This document shows, one piece after another, positions 34,212-43,252 of a stretch of 64,000 nucleotides of DNA. Location of the stretch: NCBI GenBank assembly GCA_035949055.1, contig DASZIO010000051.1:1-64000 (forward strand), given 5' to 3'. The notes beneath the pieces are model-generated. The model ran no database searches and was not told the DNA's origin. It saw only the letters and a list, made by a program, of their open reading frames with translations. The stretch is from Bog-756 sp035949055 (lineage in GTDB: Bacteria; Actinomycetota; Acidimicrobiia; Acidimicrobiales; RAAP-2). Position 1 is the first letter of the stretch. Every line of letters starts with the position of its first letter. The position numbers and the translations under genes are program-made.

Positions 34212-34537
34212 CCCACACGCGTCCGGACCTGGTGCGTGCCCGCCAGACAGAGGTGGCACCCGTCGAGGCCGAGCTCCCCGACATCACCGAGTCCCAGATC
34301 ACCGACCGTCCCTGGCTGGTGATCGTGTGGAACGACCCCATCAACCTCATGTCGTTCGTCACCTACGTGTTCCAGAAGCTCTTCGGCTATTCGAAAGAGA
34401 AGGCCACCAAGCTCATGCTGGACGTGCACAACAAGGGGCGCGCCGTCGTCTCCTCCGGCACGCGTGAGCGGGCGGAGCTCGACGTCTACCGCCTCCACGA
34501 GCACGGCCTGTGGGCCACCATGGAACAGTCCACGTGA
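34208..34537 (+). CDS. clpS: ATP-dependent Clp protease adapter ClpS
   Basis: A 109-residue adapter. The ClpS core has WLVIVWNDPINLMSFVTYVF, in which Asn-Asp binds the N-degron amino group, then EKATKLMLDVHNKGRAVV and the last strand VYRLHEHGL. It delivers N-end-rule substrates to ClpAP/ClpCP. GTG 34208 overlaps the ctaA stop by 4 bases, and the DUF2017 gene overlaps its stop by 4 bases, the order found in many actinobacteria including mycobacteria. Confidence 0.93.
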   Translation: MTHTRPDLVRARQTEVAPVEAELPDITESQITDRPWLVIVWNDPINLMSFVTYVFQKLFGYSKEKATKLMLDVHNKGRAVVSSGTRERAELDVYRLHEHGLWATMEQST

Positions 34538-35028
34538 GCGCTCCCATCCGGCGGCGTCGCGATGGGCGCTACGCCGTCAAGCTCGATCCCAGCGTGCGGG
34601 CGGTGCTGGTCACCATGTCCGAGCAGCTTTCCCCACTGCTCGGGAGCGACGACCCCATGACCAAGCGCCTCTTCCCGCCGGCCTACCCGACCGCGGGGTT
34701 CGAGGACGCCGAACGCGACTACCGGGCTCTGGTGGACAGCGCGCTGATCAGCCACCACCGGGAGGCCTTCGCCGTCCTGGCCGAGACGTCCAACGCCGAC
34801 AGCCTGAGCGAGGCGGAACTCCACTCGTGGCAGTCGGCCATCGAGTCCCTCCGTCTGGTCCTCGGGACCCGCCTCGATGTGACACAGGACATGGAGCCAC
34901 CCGATACGGAGGACCCGACGGCTCCCGAGTACGCGCTCTACGAGCTGCTCGGCCAGCTCCAGTTCCTGATGATCGAGGTGCTCGCCGCCGAGCTGCCCGA
35001 CGAGGGATCCTCCGAAGGCGAGCTGTGA
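34534..35028 (+). CDS. DUF2017 family protein
   Basis: A 164-residue protein of a family found next to clpS in actinobacteria. PIRRRRDGRYAVKLDPSVRAVL opens it; a helical core with RLFPPAYPTAGFEDAERDYRALV and LHSWQSAIESLRLVLGTRLDV follows, and EYALYELLGQLQFLMIEVLA closes it. No function is established; the conserved pairing suggests a link to Clp proteolysis. GTG 34534 overlaps the clpS stop by 4 bases. Confidence 0.87.
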   Translation: MSAPIRRRRDGRYAVKLDPSVRAVLVTMSEQLSPLLGSDDPMTKRLFPPAYPTAGFEDAERDYRALVDSALISHHREAFAVLAETSNADSLSEAELHSWQSAIESLRLVLGTRLDVTQDMEPPDTEDPTAPEYALYELLGQLQFLMIEVLAAELPDEGSSEGEL

Positions 35029-35120
35029 TCGTGCGTGGTCGGCGTACCGCGGCGGTCGTCCCCGGCCGGCGAGACGCGGTGATCCCTCTGCTAGTCTCCA
35101 AAAGCCCTGATCGGGTTCGA

Positions 35121-35193
35121 GCCCCCATCGTCTAGCGGCCGAGGACGCCGCCCTTTCAAGGCGGTAACACGGGTTCGAATCCCGTTGGGGGTG
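35121..35193 (+). tRNA. tRNA-Glu (TTC)
   Basis: Acceptor GCCCCCA pairs with TGGGGGT, leaving a G1-U72 wobble. The anticodon loop CTTTCAA gives TTC, and the T arm is CGGGTTCGAATCCCG. CCA is not encoded. First of three tRNAs in a row. Confidence 0.95.
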
Positions 35194-35226
35194 CGGCAAG
35201 TCCCCAGCGGGGTCCCGCCGGTTCGG

Positions 35227-35301
35227 GGACCTGTGGTGCAGTTTGGAGTGCACGCCGGCCTGTCAAGCCGGAGGTCGCGGGTTCAAATCCCGTCAGGTCC
35301 G
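35227..35301 (+). tRNA. tRNA-Asp (GTC)
   Basis: Acceptor GGACCTG pairs with CAGGTCC. The anticodon loop CTGTCAA gives GTC, and the T arm is CGGGTTCAAATCCCG. Discriminator G; no encoded CCA. Confidence 0.95.
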
Positions 35302-35321
35302 CCACCCCGGAAACGGGGCGA

Positions 35322-35397
35322 GGTCGGGTAGCTCAGTTGGTAGAGCGCGCGCCTGAAAAGCGTGAGGTCCGCGGATCGATGCCGCGCCCGACCACCA
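35322..35397 (+). tRNA. tRNA-Phe (GAA)
   Basis: Acceptor GGTCGGG pairs with CCCGACC; discriminator A and an encoded CCA follow. The anticodon loop CTGAAAA gives GAA. The T loop reads ATCGATG, so position 54 is A instead of the usual T. The anticodon stem CGCGC/GCGTG has one G-T pair. The 265 bases from here to the lipase stop contain only a GC-rich stem GGGCTCGAGCCC and no gene that I can see. Confidence 0.93.
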
Positions 35398-35662
35398 GAA
35401 CAGTCCCACCTTGAGGTGGTCCGTCCGGGCCGGCCCGGAGCGACCACCCGGCCTCCGGCCGCACGTGTGCCACAACGGGAATCGGCGTTCTTGGGCTCGA
35501 GCCCGGCTCCATACCGGGCTCCATTGACCAGGCCTTCGACGAACTCCCCGGCACAGCTATTCTCCGGGCTCTGCGAGAGGCCCACCGCCTGTGACGTCCT
35601 GGGGCCCCGGGGGTGACGTGGACGCCGTGCCACCCACTGCGCCACAGAGAATCCCGAGGTGA

Positions 35663-36619
35663 TCAGCCCACTACCGGCAGGACAACCGAACAGCCGGGCC
35701 GGAAGGCTGGGTCATCCGGACCGAGCGCGTTCATGACGTCCTGAAGAGCGATGGGATCGTAGAGGATGCCCAAATGCTCGGTGAAGTCCGTCGAGCACTG
35801 GTCCTGCAACACGGTGTTCTGCACATTGGGGGCCGCCGGCAAGAAAGCGTTCCGGTACGGCGTGACCACCTCGTCGAACTTGCTCTCGACCACCACATAG
35901 CGAACCACCGCCGAGATGCCTCCACCAGCATTGAGATGCTGGAGGAATGCAGAGCCGACCAGTTGTTGCGTACAGGACACACAGCCAGCCAAGCTCAGGA
36001 CCGGCAGCCCGATGTCGCCGAACAACGTAGCCAGCGCGCCCACGCCGTCTATCGTCGTTCCCTGATTGGATGGGGCGAGGCCGACGAGCATATGCACCTT
36101 TGGCGCCCCGCCCAGGAACTGGATGTAGTAGCGCGGCATCATGCCGCCCTGAGAATGCCCCACCATGTCTACTTGCGCCGCCCCTGTGGCAGCCAGTACC
36201 CGGTTGGTGAAGGTGGCGAGCTGCCGCGCGGAGTGTGTGATGTCGGCCAAGCCATAGAAATGGCCGGCAGTGGAAGCGTCGGCGCCGTAGTTGAAGGCAT
36301 AGACGCAGTAGCCGGCGTTGGCCAGCATCGGCGAGAGCGCTTGCCAGCTGAAGTTCTCGTTGGCCAGCGTGCCATGGACCAGAACGACCGGATAGGGGTG
36401 GCTGGCCGAAGGTCGGCAGCTCCAGATGTCCGATCCCGGAGGATTGCCACTGGGATCAGTGAATTCGGAGGCGACCCCTGAAGAGAAGTTGCCGACGGGT
36501 AAAGGTGCGGCCGCTGTCGCTCCGGACGCAACCAGACAGATGAGCCCGGCGAGAATCGCGGTCAGGACTGCCCGCCGAGTTGTTCGACCCATCGAGGCCG
36601 GAAGCCGTCGTGCCCGCAT
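35663..36619 (-). CDS. Secreted triacylglycerol lipase/esterase, alpha/beta hydrolase
   Basis: A 318-residue exported lipase. The signal peptide includes TRRAVLTAILAGLICLVASG, with a twin-arginine-like TRRAVL, and cleavage near ATAAAPLPV. The oxyanion strand is YPVVLVHGTLANENFSW and the nucleophile elbow is VDMVGHSQGGMMPRYY. The acid lies in the VVVESKFDEVVTPY region, and the late His may be that in TEHLGI. It is similar to lipase class 2/EstA-type enzymes of Streptomyces and Corynebacterium. ATG 36619 has AGGGAG 8 bases upstream; ATG 36592 is a second choice. It faces away from the FHA regulator gene across a 476-base gap holding the boxes at 36957-37018. Confidence 0.87.
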   Translation of the reverse strand: MRARRLPASMGRTTRRAVLTAILAGLICLVASGATAAAPLPVGNFSSGVASEFTDPSGNPPGSDIWSCRPSASHPYPVVLVHGTLANENFSWQALSPMLANAGYCVYAFNYGADASTAGHFYGLADITHSARQLATFTNRVLAATGAAQVDMVGHSQGGMMPRYYIQFLGGAPKVHMLVGLAPSNQGTTIDGVGALATLFGDIGLPVLSLAGCVSCTQQLVGSAFLQHLNAGGGISAVVRYVVVESKFDEVVTPYRNAFLPAAPNVQNTVLQDQCSTDFTEHLGILYDPIALQDVMNALGPDDPAFRPGCSVVLPVVG

Positions 36620-36956
36620 CGCGAATCTCCCTATCGTCCCTGGTCGGCGCGCTGCCATTCGGCTCGGTGACTGTACCCGGCGTTGACGCATCCCAACCTG
36701 AGCGTTGGTCGCCCTGAGCACCGGCGCGCCAGCCGTGTCGCTGGGCGCCTGATTGGGTGCCACAGTCCGGGGCCGGGTTTGAGGCCAACCGGTCCTTCCG
36801 CTGAATGGGCGGACGAGCTCCTGAGCGCCCAAGTCCGGGGCGCCGGCACGCTCTTCGGCGCGCCGGACAGAGCTTGCCGGTGTCAACTCGGGCGGACCCG
36901 GTCTTCGCCACGTGGCCGGTCAAGACATGTGGGTCTCCCCATTTGGCTACACGCGT

Positions 36957-37018
36957 GTCCCCTGCGGGGGATAGTCTTGTCCCCTGCAAGGGATAGTGTT
37001 TCCCTTGCAGGGGGGGAC
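36957..37018. promoter_or_regulatory. Three phased palindromic boxes, candidate operator array
   Basis: Boxes TCCCCTGCGGGGGATAG, TCCCCTGCAAGGGATAG and TCCCTTGCAGGGG begin near 36958, 36980 and 37001, that is, 22 and 21 bases apart, about two helical turns. The second and third also form a perfect 13-base inverted repeat (36981-36993 and 37001-37013) with a 7-base loop. They lie 78-140 bases before the FHA-LuxR gene within the gene-free stretch 36620-37095. I see nothing else in that stretch. They are likely sites for a dimeric regulator, possibly the FHA-LuxR protein itself. Confidence 0.55.
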
Positions 37019-37095
37019 AGACCCCGACGAGGGATACGGCGGTTCAGGTATGGCAGACGCGAGCGTCACGCCCGTTGTTGGGTTGGTGGTCCGGC

Positions 37096-37695
37096 GTGCT
37101 TGAGCTGTGGGTGCACGGCGATCGCAGACTGGTGCCACTCGAGGGCGCACGGGCCACCATCGGAAGCGCCCCCGACAATGACGTCGTCGTTGACGATCGC
37201 ACCGTGTCACGCCTCCACGCCGTGTTCGAGCGGCTGCCCGGAGGATGGACGGTCCGAGACCTGGGTTCTCGAAATGGCACGTTCCTGAACGGGACGCGGC
37301 TCAGCGAGCTCACGGTGCTGCGCCCGGGAGACAAGGTACGACTCGGCTCGGCTGAGGCGATCTTCCGCGGTTCGAGCTCAGGCCGCGTCGAAGGAGCTAC
37401 GGCGCCGATCGAGCCCGCACCGGAGCTGACGCGCCGCGAGGTCGACGTGCTGGTCGCACTGTGCAGGCCGCTCGCCGAGCGGGATATGTTCTGCGAACCG
37501 GCTTCCACCAAGGAGATAGCCGAGTCGCTGACAGTCAGTGAGGATGCCGTCAAGAAGCACCTCGTTCGTCTCTACGAGAAGTTCGGCATCTATGAAGGAC
37601 CCGGGAGCCGCCGGACGCGTCTGGCCAACGCCGCGCTGAGCACCGGGGCGGTCAGCCTCTCCTCGATCAAGGCCGACTCGCACGATTCCGGCTGA
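37096..37695 (+). CDS. FHA-domain LuxR-type regulator
   Basis: A 199-residue protein. Residues about 1-95 are an FHA domain, with GSAPDNDVVVDDRTVSRLHA and DLGSRNGTFLNG carrying the phosphothreonine-binding Arg, Ser and Asn. Residues about 115-185 are a LuxR-like helix-turn-helix: LTRREVDVLVALCRPL then STKEIAESLTVSEDAVKKHL and VRLYEKFGI. The FHA part should bind a phosphorylated partner; the obvious one is the PknK-like kinase encoded 27 bases downstream. GTG 37096 starts the first FHA strand. The HTH makes it a candidate regulator of its own cluster through the boxes upstream. Fusions of FHA to LuxR-type DNA-binding domains are uncommon. Confidence 0.85.
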   Translation: MLELWVHGDRRLVPLEGARATIGSAPDNDVVVDDRTVSRLHAVFERLPGGWTVRDLGSRNGTFLNGTRLSELTVLRPGDKVRLGSAEAIFRGSSSGRVEGATAPIEPAPELTRREVDVLVALCRPLAERDMFCEPASTKEIAESLTVSEDAVKKHLVRLYEKFGIYEGPGSRRTRLANAALSTGAVSLSSIKADSHDSG

Positions 37696-37722
37696 GCGAT
37701 CTCCCGCGATTCGGAGGCAGCC

Positions 37723-40700
37723 CTGAGCACGAATCCGCACCTTCTCCACGGCCGCTATGAAACGTTGGCTGAGTTGGCGCGCGGAGGGCAAGGACGTGTG
37801 TTCTTCGGACATGACCGGGACTCTGAAACGGCCGTCGCCCTGAAGGTGTGGCACCTCGCCTCCGAAACAGACCGACGAGCGTTCGAAGCAGAGGCATCCT
37901 TGGTCGGCACGCTCGAGCCTCATCAGAATCTCCCGACCTTCGTCGACAGCTTCATGGCCGCAGACCAGGGTGTGTTGGTCACCAAGTGGGTCGAGGGCGT
38001 GAGCCTCGAGCAGGTCCTTACCGATCGGGGCGACCCGGGCCTGGCGCCATCGCTGGTCATCGCCTACCTCGAACAGGCTGCGCTGGCGTTGGATCACCTC
38101 AGTGCACACGATCCGCCCCTGGTCCACGGCGACGTGAAACCGGAGAACATGATCGTCACACCGGGCGGATCCGTCGTCCTGGTGGACTTCGGCTCCGCCG
38201 ACCGATTCGCCCGGCAGGGAACGGTGGGCTTCGTGGCACCTGAGCTCGCGACAGGCCACCCGAAGACAGGATCGTCGGACGTCTATGCGCTGGCGGCGAC
38301 GGCCTTCAAGCTGATCACGGGTATGGTGCCGAAAGACGGGCTGCTTCTCGACGCGGTGGAACCGTCGACCGCCCGGGCGGTGACCAGCGGTCTGAGGGCA
38401 GCCCTGGCCTTTGATCGGCGAAAGCGGCCGGCCACGGCCGGGGAGGTGATCGACGGCCTCCGGGCGGCATTCGAAGACACGGAGCTGCTGGCCTCGACAC
38501 CGGGCGGTGCGGGGGTGTCCGCCAGGCGGTTCGTCGGCAGAGCCGACCCACCGACCCCGATACCCCTGCCCCACGTCCTCGAGGATCGTGGCCGCACCGC
38601 GTTCGTCGGGCGTCAGGACATCTTGGGCCTCCTCAACCAGGTCCGCACCGCCGTCCGCCACGATGGCTGCCAGATAGCCCTCCTCGCCGGCGAACCCGGA
38701 GCCGGCAAGACGCGCACCGCAGCAGAGGTGGCCGGATCGGCGTTCGCGGACGGCTCGCTCGTGCTCTATGGGCGATGTGAGCCTGAGCGGGAGATTCCGT
38801 ACCAGCCGTTCGCAGAGGCCCTCTCGTGGCAGGTGGCCCACGACCGGGGACAGACACTCGGACCGTTGGCGGGTGAGCTGGCGCGAATCCTGCCGGATCT
38901 GGAACGAAGCGTCGCAGGTCTACCGGCTCCGCTGACCACCGACCCGCAACTTGAAGAGCACCGCACCTTCGATGCGGCTGCGGAATGGCTGATCAGGACG
39001 TCCCGCGACCAGGGCCTCGTGTTCGTCATCGACGATCTCCATTGGGCGACCAGGGCTACCCTTGCCCTCTTCGAACACGTGCTCAGACGGGCGAAAGCGG
39101 CCGGAAGCCATGCGCCGATCCTCTTCATCGGAACCTACCGCGACACCGATCTGGATGAGGGGAACCCCCTGTTGGAGGTCTTGCCGGGACTCAGCCGAGT
39201 GGCCGACGTCCGACAGGTGGCCGTGGGCGGCCTTGAACTGGACGAGATTTCCGAACTGGTGAAAGGGGTGTCGGGACACGAACTAGACGATGTCGCGCGC
39301 CAGGTCGTTCGGTCGCTCACCGAGGACAGCGGTGGCAATCCCTTCTTCGCCATCGAGATCCTGCGGAACATGCTCGAAACCGGAGCCTTCCGCATGATCG
39401 ACGGACAATGGCTGCTCGACGGTGATCTCGTTCCGACCTCCAACGTCCAAGGGGCGCTCGACCTTCGCTTCCGGCGCCTGCCGGAACCGGCACGAGCGTC
39501 CCTGGCCGCGGCCTCCGTGATCGGTATGGACTTCGACCTCGAACTCCTGTCCACGCTCGTCGGCCTGGCCCGGCGTCAAACGCTCGAATTGCTCGACGCC
39601 GTCCTCGGCATGGGATTTTTGGACGAGCCCGAACCCGAGACGTTCCGATTCGAGCACGCCCTGGTTCGAAGTGCCCTCTACGAGGCTATCGACCCATCCG
39701 AACGCCAACGCGTCCACAAGAGAGTGCTCAGGACTCTCGAATCCCTCGGTCGAACCAACTCGGCAACCTTGGCCACGCACGCCATGGGGGCGGCACCCGA
39801 GGGGTCCGATCTTGCCGTGGCCCTCGAGTACGCCATGTCAGCCGGCGAGGAGGCCTTCCGTGTCCGTGCCTTCAGTGACGCGGAGAGCTGGAGCCACCGC
39901 GTGCTCGAAGCAGCCGGGTCGAAACTTTCACTGCGTGCTCTGCGAATAAGAGCCCTGTGTCTGGCCGGTGACGCGGAGCGGGACCAGGGCAATCCTGCCT
40001 TCCGGGAGACGCTGCTGCGGGCCGGCAACGAAGCCCTCGGGGCCGGACTGGGCGGACTGGCCGTCCGGTCGGCCATCGCCAACTACCGCGGGACGGTGAG
40101 CATCATCGGGAAGATCGATGAGCCCCGCGTCGACCTCATGCGCAAGGCGATGGCGCACGAGACCGGTTCCGACGCCAAGCAGTGGGCCCTGCTCGCGGCC
40201 ACTCTGGCCAGCGATCTCACCTACGACCCCAACACCTCGCTCGGCGTGCGGCTCGACCTGGTGGCGAGGGCCCGGGCCATCGCCCGCTCGACCGAAGACG
40301 ACGGCTTGCTGCGGGAGGTCCTGCTGAGGACGATGGGGGCTTCCTCCGTGCCCGGAAGCCCCCGGGAGCGCGTGGACACCGGTTGCGAGCTGGTTGCCCT
40401 GGCCGATGCGACGGGCGATCCATCGGCGCGTGTCCTGGCCCGGTGGGCGACGACCACGACCCACATGCCGGCCGGGGAATTCGCTTTGTTCCAGCGGTAT
40501 CTCGACGAGTCCGAGGAGGCGAGCCGCGAGAACTGCCCAGCCCGGGTCAGATGGTTGGCCGGTCTGGGACGCCCGCAGTTCATGGCGGCCCGCGGCGATC
40601 TGCCCGGAGCACGGGTGGCGAATGACGAGATGTTGGCCCTCGGGGAACTCGCCGGGGAGCCCGACGCCCTCATGTTCTGGAGCGCGGTCACCTTCGGCCT

Positions 40701-41298
40701 GTCGCTTCTCGAGGGAACCGTCGGCGACTTCGCCGATCTCGCCGGGTCGAACGCGGATCAGTTCCCGGAATTCCCGGTGTGGAGGATCGCACATGCCCTG
40801 GCGCTCGGAGCCGCGGGACGCCTCGCCGAAGGGCGGGGTGTCCTCGATCGCCACCGGCTGCGGGAAGTCGACCGGATCCCCGTCGACGTGTTGACCCTCG
40901 CCTGCTGGAGCCTCTTGTCCACGGCTGCCTTCCACTTGGAGGATGTCGAACTGGCCCAGGCCCTCGAACCGACATTGCTGTCACACCTGGATGCTTGGAG
41001 TCACACCTCCGTGTGGATACTCGGACCAACTCCGTGGGACCTCGGGCGGTGCCATCTCGTCCAGCGGAACTGGGAGAGCGCCGTCCTCGTTCTCGACAGT
41101 GCCGTGGCGAAGTGTGAAGAGAGCGGTCTCCAGACCCATGCTGCAGTGTGTCGACTGGATCTTGTCCGGGCGCTCCTGGGACGAGGTGGACCCGGAGATC
41201 GGGACCGAGCCGCGGTCGAACGGGAGAGGGGGCTTGCCGCCGCGACGGTGTTCGGTCTCGACGAGCGGGCAGAGCAGTTCCAGATGTTGGCCGTCTGA
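37723..41298 (+). CDS. PknK-like Ser/Thr kinase fused to AAA ATPase and helical repeat domain
   Basis: About 1,191 residues. Residues 10-260 are a kinase domain: glycine loop ARGGQGRVFFG, Lys in VALKVW, catalytic HGDVKPENM (a non-RD kinase), and DFG in VLVDFGSAD. Residues about 295-600 are an AAA_16 module with Walker A AGEPGAGKTRTA and Walker B VFVIDDLHWA. The rest is helical, TPR/MalT-like. The layout matches mycobacterial PknK, except that the C-terminal DNA-binding part is missing; here it seems to be the separate FHA-LuxR protein. CTG 37723 is proposed as start: GGAGG lies 5 bases upstream and HLLHGRYETLAELARG completes the kinase N-lobe. The next start, TTG 37765, would cut that strand. 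Likely cytoplasmic signalling ATPase. Confidence 0.83.
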   Translation: MSTNPHLLHGRYETLAELARGGQGRVFFGHDRDSETAVALKVWHLASETDRRAFEAEASLVGTLEPHQNLPTFVDSFMAADQGVLVTKWVEGVSLEQVLTDRGDPGLAPSLVIAYLEQAALALDHLSAHDPPLVHGDVKPENMIVTPGGSVVLVDFGSADRFARQGTVGFVAPELATGHPKTGSSDVYALAATAFKLITGMVPKDGLLLDAVEPSTARAVTSGLRAALAFDRRKRPATAGEVIDGLRAAFEDTELLASTPGGAGVSARRFVGRADPPTPIPLPHVLEDRGRTAFVGRQDILGLLNQVRTAVRHDGCQIALLAGEPGAGKTRTAAEVAGSAFADGSLVLYGRCEPEREIPYQPFAEALSWQVAHDRGQTLGPLAGELARILPDLERSVAGLPAPLTTDPQLEEHRTFDAAAEWLIRTSRDQGLVFVIDDLHWATRATLALFEHVLRRAKAAGSHAPILFIGTYRDTDLDEGNPLLEVLPGLSRVADVRQVAVGGLELDEISELVKGVSGHELDDVARQVVRSLTEDSGGNPFFAIEILRNMLETGAFRMIDGQWLLDGDLVPTSNVQGALDLRFRRLPEPARASLAAASVIGMDFDLELLSTLVGLARRQTLELLDAVLGMGFLDEPEPETFRFEHALVRSALYEAIDPSERQRVHKRVLRTLESLGRTNSATLATHAMGAAPEGSDLAVALEYAMSAGEEAFRVRAFSDAESWSHRVLEAAGSKLSLRALRIRALCLAGDAERDQGNPAFRETLLRAGNEALGAGLGGLAVRSAIANYRGTVSIIGKIDEPRVDLMRKAMAHETGSDAKQWALLAATLASDLTYDPNTSLGVRLDLVARARAIARSTEDDGLLREVLLRTMGASSVPGSPRERVDTGCELVALADATGDPSARVLARWATTTTHMPAGEFALFQRYLDESEEASRENCPARVRWLAGLGRPQFMAARGDLPGARVANDEMLALGELAGEPDALMFWSAVTFGLSLLEGTVGDFADLAGSNADQFPEFPVWRIAHALALGAAGRLAEGRGVLDRHRLREVDRIPVDVLTLACWSLLSTAAFHLEDVELAQALEPTLLSHLDAWSHTSVWILGPTPWDLGRCHLVQRNWESAVLVLDSAVAKCEESGLQTHAAVCRLDLVRALLGRGGPGDRDRAAVERERGLAAATVFGLDERAEQFQMLAV

Positions 41299-41425
41299 CT
41301 CTGCCGTTCGAGCCGCCGAATCGCCGAATCGCCGCGACCGCAGGTGGTGGTGTCGCCAACGCGCTGGCACGCAGGGGCATCCAGCGTCAATACTGAGCAG
41401 GCCGATGGCGGGAAGGCGGTGCCCA

Positions 41426-43252
41426 GTGCCAACAGACCCAATGTCGTCCTCTGTCGACGAGCTGCGTGCTGAATACTCGGTGGTCATCGTCGGCTCCGGA
41501 TACGGCGGTTCCGTACTCGCCGCCAGACTGTCCGAGGAAGCCGTCAGGCGATCCGAGGCAGGCGAGGGCGACCTGTGGCCCAAGGGGATCTGCCTGTTCG
41601 AGCGCGGGCTCGAGCTGCACCCCGGCGAGTACCCGGACCGGCTGACGAATGCTCCGCGCCACATCCAGATCTCGACCGAGCGGTGGAGTCTCGGTTCGAA
41701 GAGCGCCCTCTTCGACTTCCGTTTCGGTAGGGATGTCAACGTCCTGGTGGGATGCGGGCTCGGTGGTGGATCGCTGATCAATGCCGGCGTCTCGTTGCGC
41801 GCCCCGGTCTCCGCCTTCGCGAAAGGCTGGCCGACGGGGATCGACCAGGCGGAGCTGGACCCCTACTACGACCGGGCTGCAAAGATGCTCCTGCCCAGGC
41901 CCTACTCGGGCCCCGAGTTGGCCAAGTTCAGGGCGCTCGACCGGTCAGCCATTGCGCTCAGGCGCCGGGCGGAGAAAGCCCCGATCAACGTCACCTTCTC
42001 GGCTCGCCCATCGGGCCCGGCGGGCCCCGGACCGGGGGGAGGGATCCAGCCCCCCTGCACGTCCTGTGGTGATTGTGTGTCGGGTTGCAATGTCGGTGCC
42101 AAGAACACCCTGTTGATGAACTACCTGCCGATCGCGCACCGGAACGGCGTTCAGATGTTCACCCGAACCGGTGTCCGGGAGTTGGAGGAGGGCACCGGGA
42201 AGTACCGCGGCCGGTGGCTCGTGTATGTGGACCGATCCGCGGAACGTCGCCGACGTTCACCATGCAACTTCGTCGTCGCCGACATCGTCATCCTCGCCGG
42301 TGGCACGCTCGGGTCCACCGAGATCCTCATGCGTTCCCGGGAGCTCGGTCTCACCGTCTCCGATCGCCTGGGCGACCAGTTCAGCGCCAATGGCGACGTG
42401 CTGGGATTCGCCTTCGACGGGCGGAGTCCGGTGGACGCAATCGCGGGTGACATGCGGGGTGTGCGCCATACGACGGTGGGTCCCACCATCACCGGCATGG
42501 CGGAGGTCGACTGGCCGGGGGACGACGGAACCAAGAGGATCCTCCTCGAGGAGGGTGCGATACCGGGCGTTCTCGCGCCGCTCCTCCCGCTGGCCTTCGC
42601 CGGCGGCGCCGTCAGGCGGAGGCGGTGGCGCCTGCTGAAGGCTCTGAGTGGTCCCTATGCGGGCGCCCTCCACAGGACGCTTCCGTACCTGCTCATCTAT
42701 CCCGACGACGGCGGCGGCCGCCTGACCCTGCAAGGTGACCACCTCCAGGTGGACTGGCGCGACCACCCCGGACGGCCGGCGTACCGAGCCCACAAGGAGC
42801 TGCTGCGCGAAGCCGCCTCCGATGGACTTGGAGCGACGCTCTACCGTGAACCCGGCGTGGACGGGATCTCCTCCCCACTGACCACGGTCCACCCGCTCGG
42901 AGGGTGCGCCATGGCCGACGATGCGCAGCACGGCGTCGTCGATGCCGACGGAAGGGTGTTCAACGGCTCGACCGGGAACAAGATCCATGACGGCCTCTAC
43001 GTGTGCGACGGCTCGGTCATCCCTGTGGCGCTCGGGGTCAATCCGCTGCTCACGATCGCCGCGCTGGCGGAGCGAACGGCATTCCGCATCACCGGGGCTG
43101 GCCCGAAGCCCGCAGGACCAGGTGCCGTCTCGGAGAAGAAGCCGCCCACAGCAGCCGCTGCCCCGAAGACGAAGGTGGCAAGGACGGCGGTCGGCGGTAA
43201 GAAGGGGGCAAGAGCGGCGGTGGGCCCAAAGAAAAAGGCGGTCGGAACGTGA
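41426..43252 (+). CDS. GMC-family FAD oxidoreductase, cholesterol-oxidase-like
   Basis: A 608-residue flavoprotein. FAD loop VVIVGSGYGGSVLAARL is near residue 18, and substrate/FAD segments are NVLVGCGLGGGSLINAGV and VILAGGTLGSTEI. The GMC C-terminal signature is VHPLGGCAMADD and YVCDGSVIPVALGVNPLLTI. A Cys-rich insert CTSCGDCVSGCNVGAKNT looks like a ferredoxin motif and is typical of the bacterial sterol-oxidase-like branch. The last 40 residues are a Lys/Ala tail (KKGARAAVGPKKKAVG). GTG 41426 has GGGAAGG upstream. It should oxidise a sterol or other alcohol to a ketone. Coupled by 4 bases to the hydrolase gene; in other bacteria the two are fused. Confidence 0.87.
   Translation: MPTDPMSSSVDELRAEYSVVIVGSGYGGSVLAARLSEEAVRRSEAGEGDLWPKGICLFERGLELHPGEYPDRLTNAPRHIQISTERWSLGSKSALFDFRFGRDVNVLVGCGLGGGSLINAGVSLRAPVSAFAKGWPTGIDQAELDPYYDRAAKMLLPRPYSGPELAKFRALDRSAIALRRRAEKAPINVTFSARPSGPAGPGPGGGIQPPCTSCGDCVSGCNVGAKNTLLMNYLPIAHRNGVQMFTRTGVRELEEGTGKYRGRWLVYVDRSAERRRRSPCNFVVADIVILAGGTLGSTEILMRSRELGLTVSDRLGDQFSANGDVLGFAFDGRSPVDAIAGDMRGVRHTTVGPTITGMAEVDWPGDDGTKRILLEEGAIPGVLAPLLPLAFAGGAVRRRRWRLLKALSGPYAGALHRTLPYLLIYPDDGGGRLTLQGDHLQVDWRDHPGRPAYRAHKELLREAASDGLGATLYREPGVDGISSPLTTVHPLGGCAMADDAQHGVVDADGRVFNGSTGNKIHDGLYVCDGSVIPVALGVNPLLTIAALAERTAFRITGAGPKPAGPGAVSEKKPPTAAAAPKTKVARTAVGGKKGARAAVGPKKKAVGT

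Noticed and set aside
36620..36956. Possible small genes in the gap between the lipase and the FHA gene
   Set aside because: Open frames exist on both strands but none has a ribosome site, hydrophobic pattern or family resemblance.
38133..38160. Kinase domain considered as a pseudokinase because of HGD instead of HRD
   Set aside because: The catalytic Asp, the KPEN motif, the DFG motif and the ATP-binding Lys are present; HGD only makes it a non-RD kinase.
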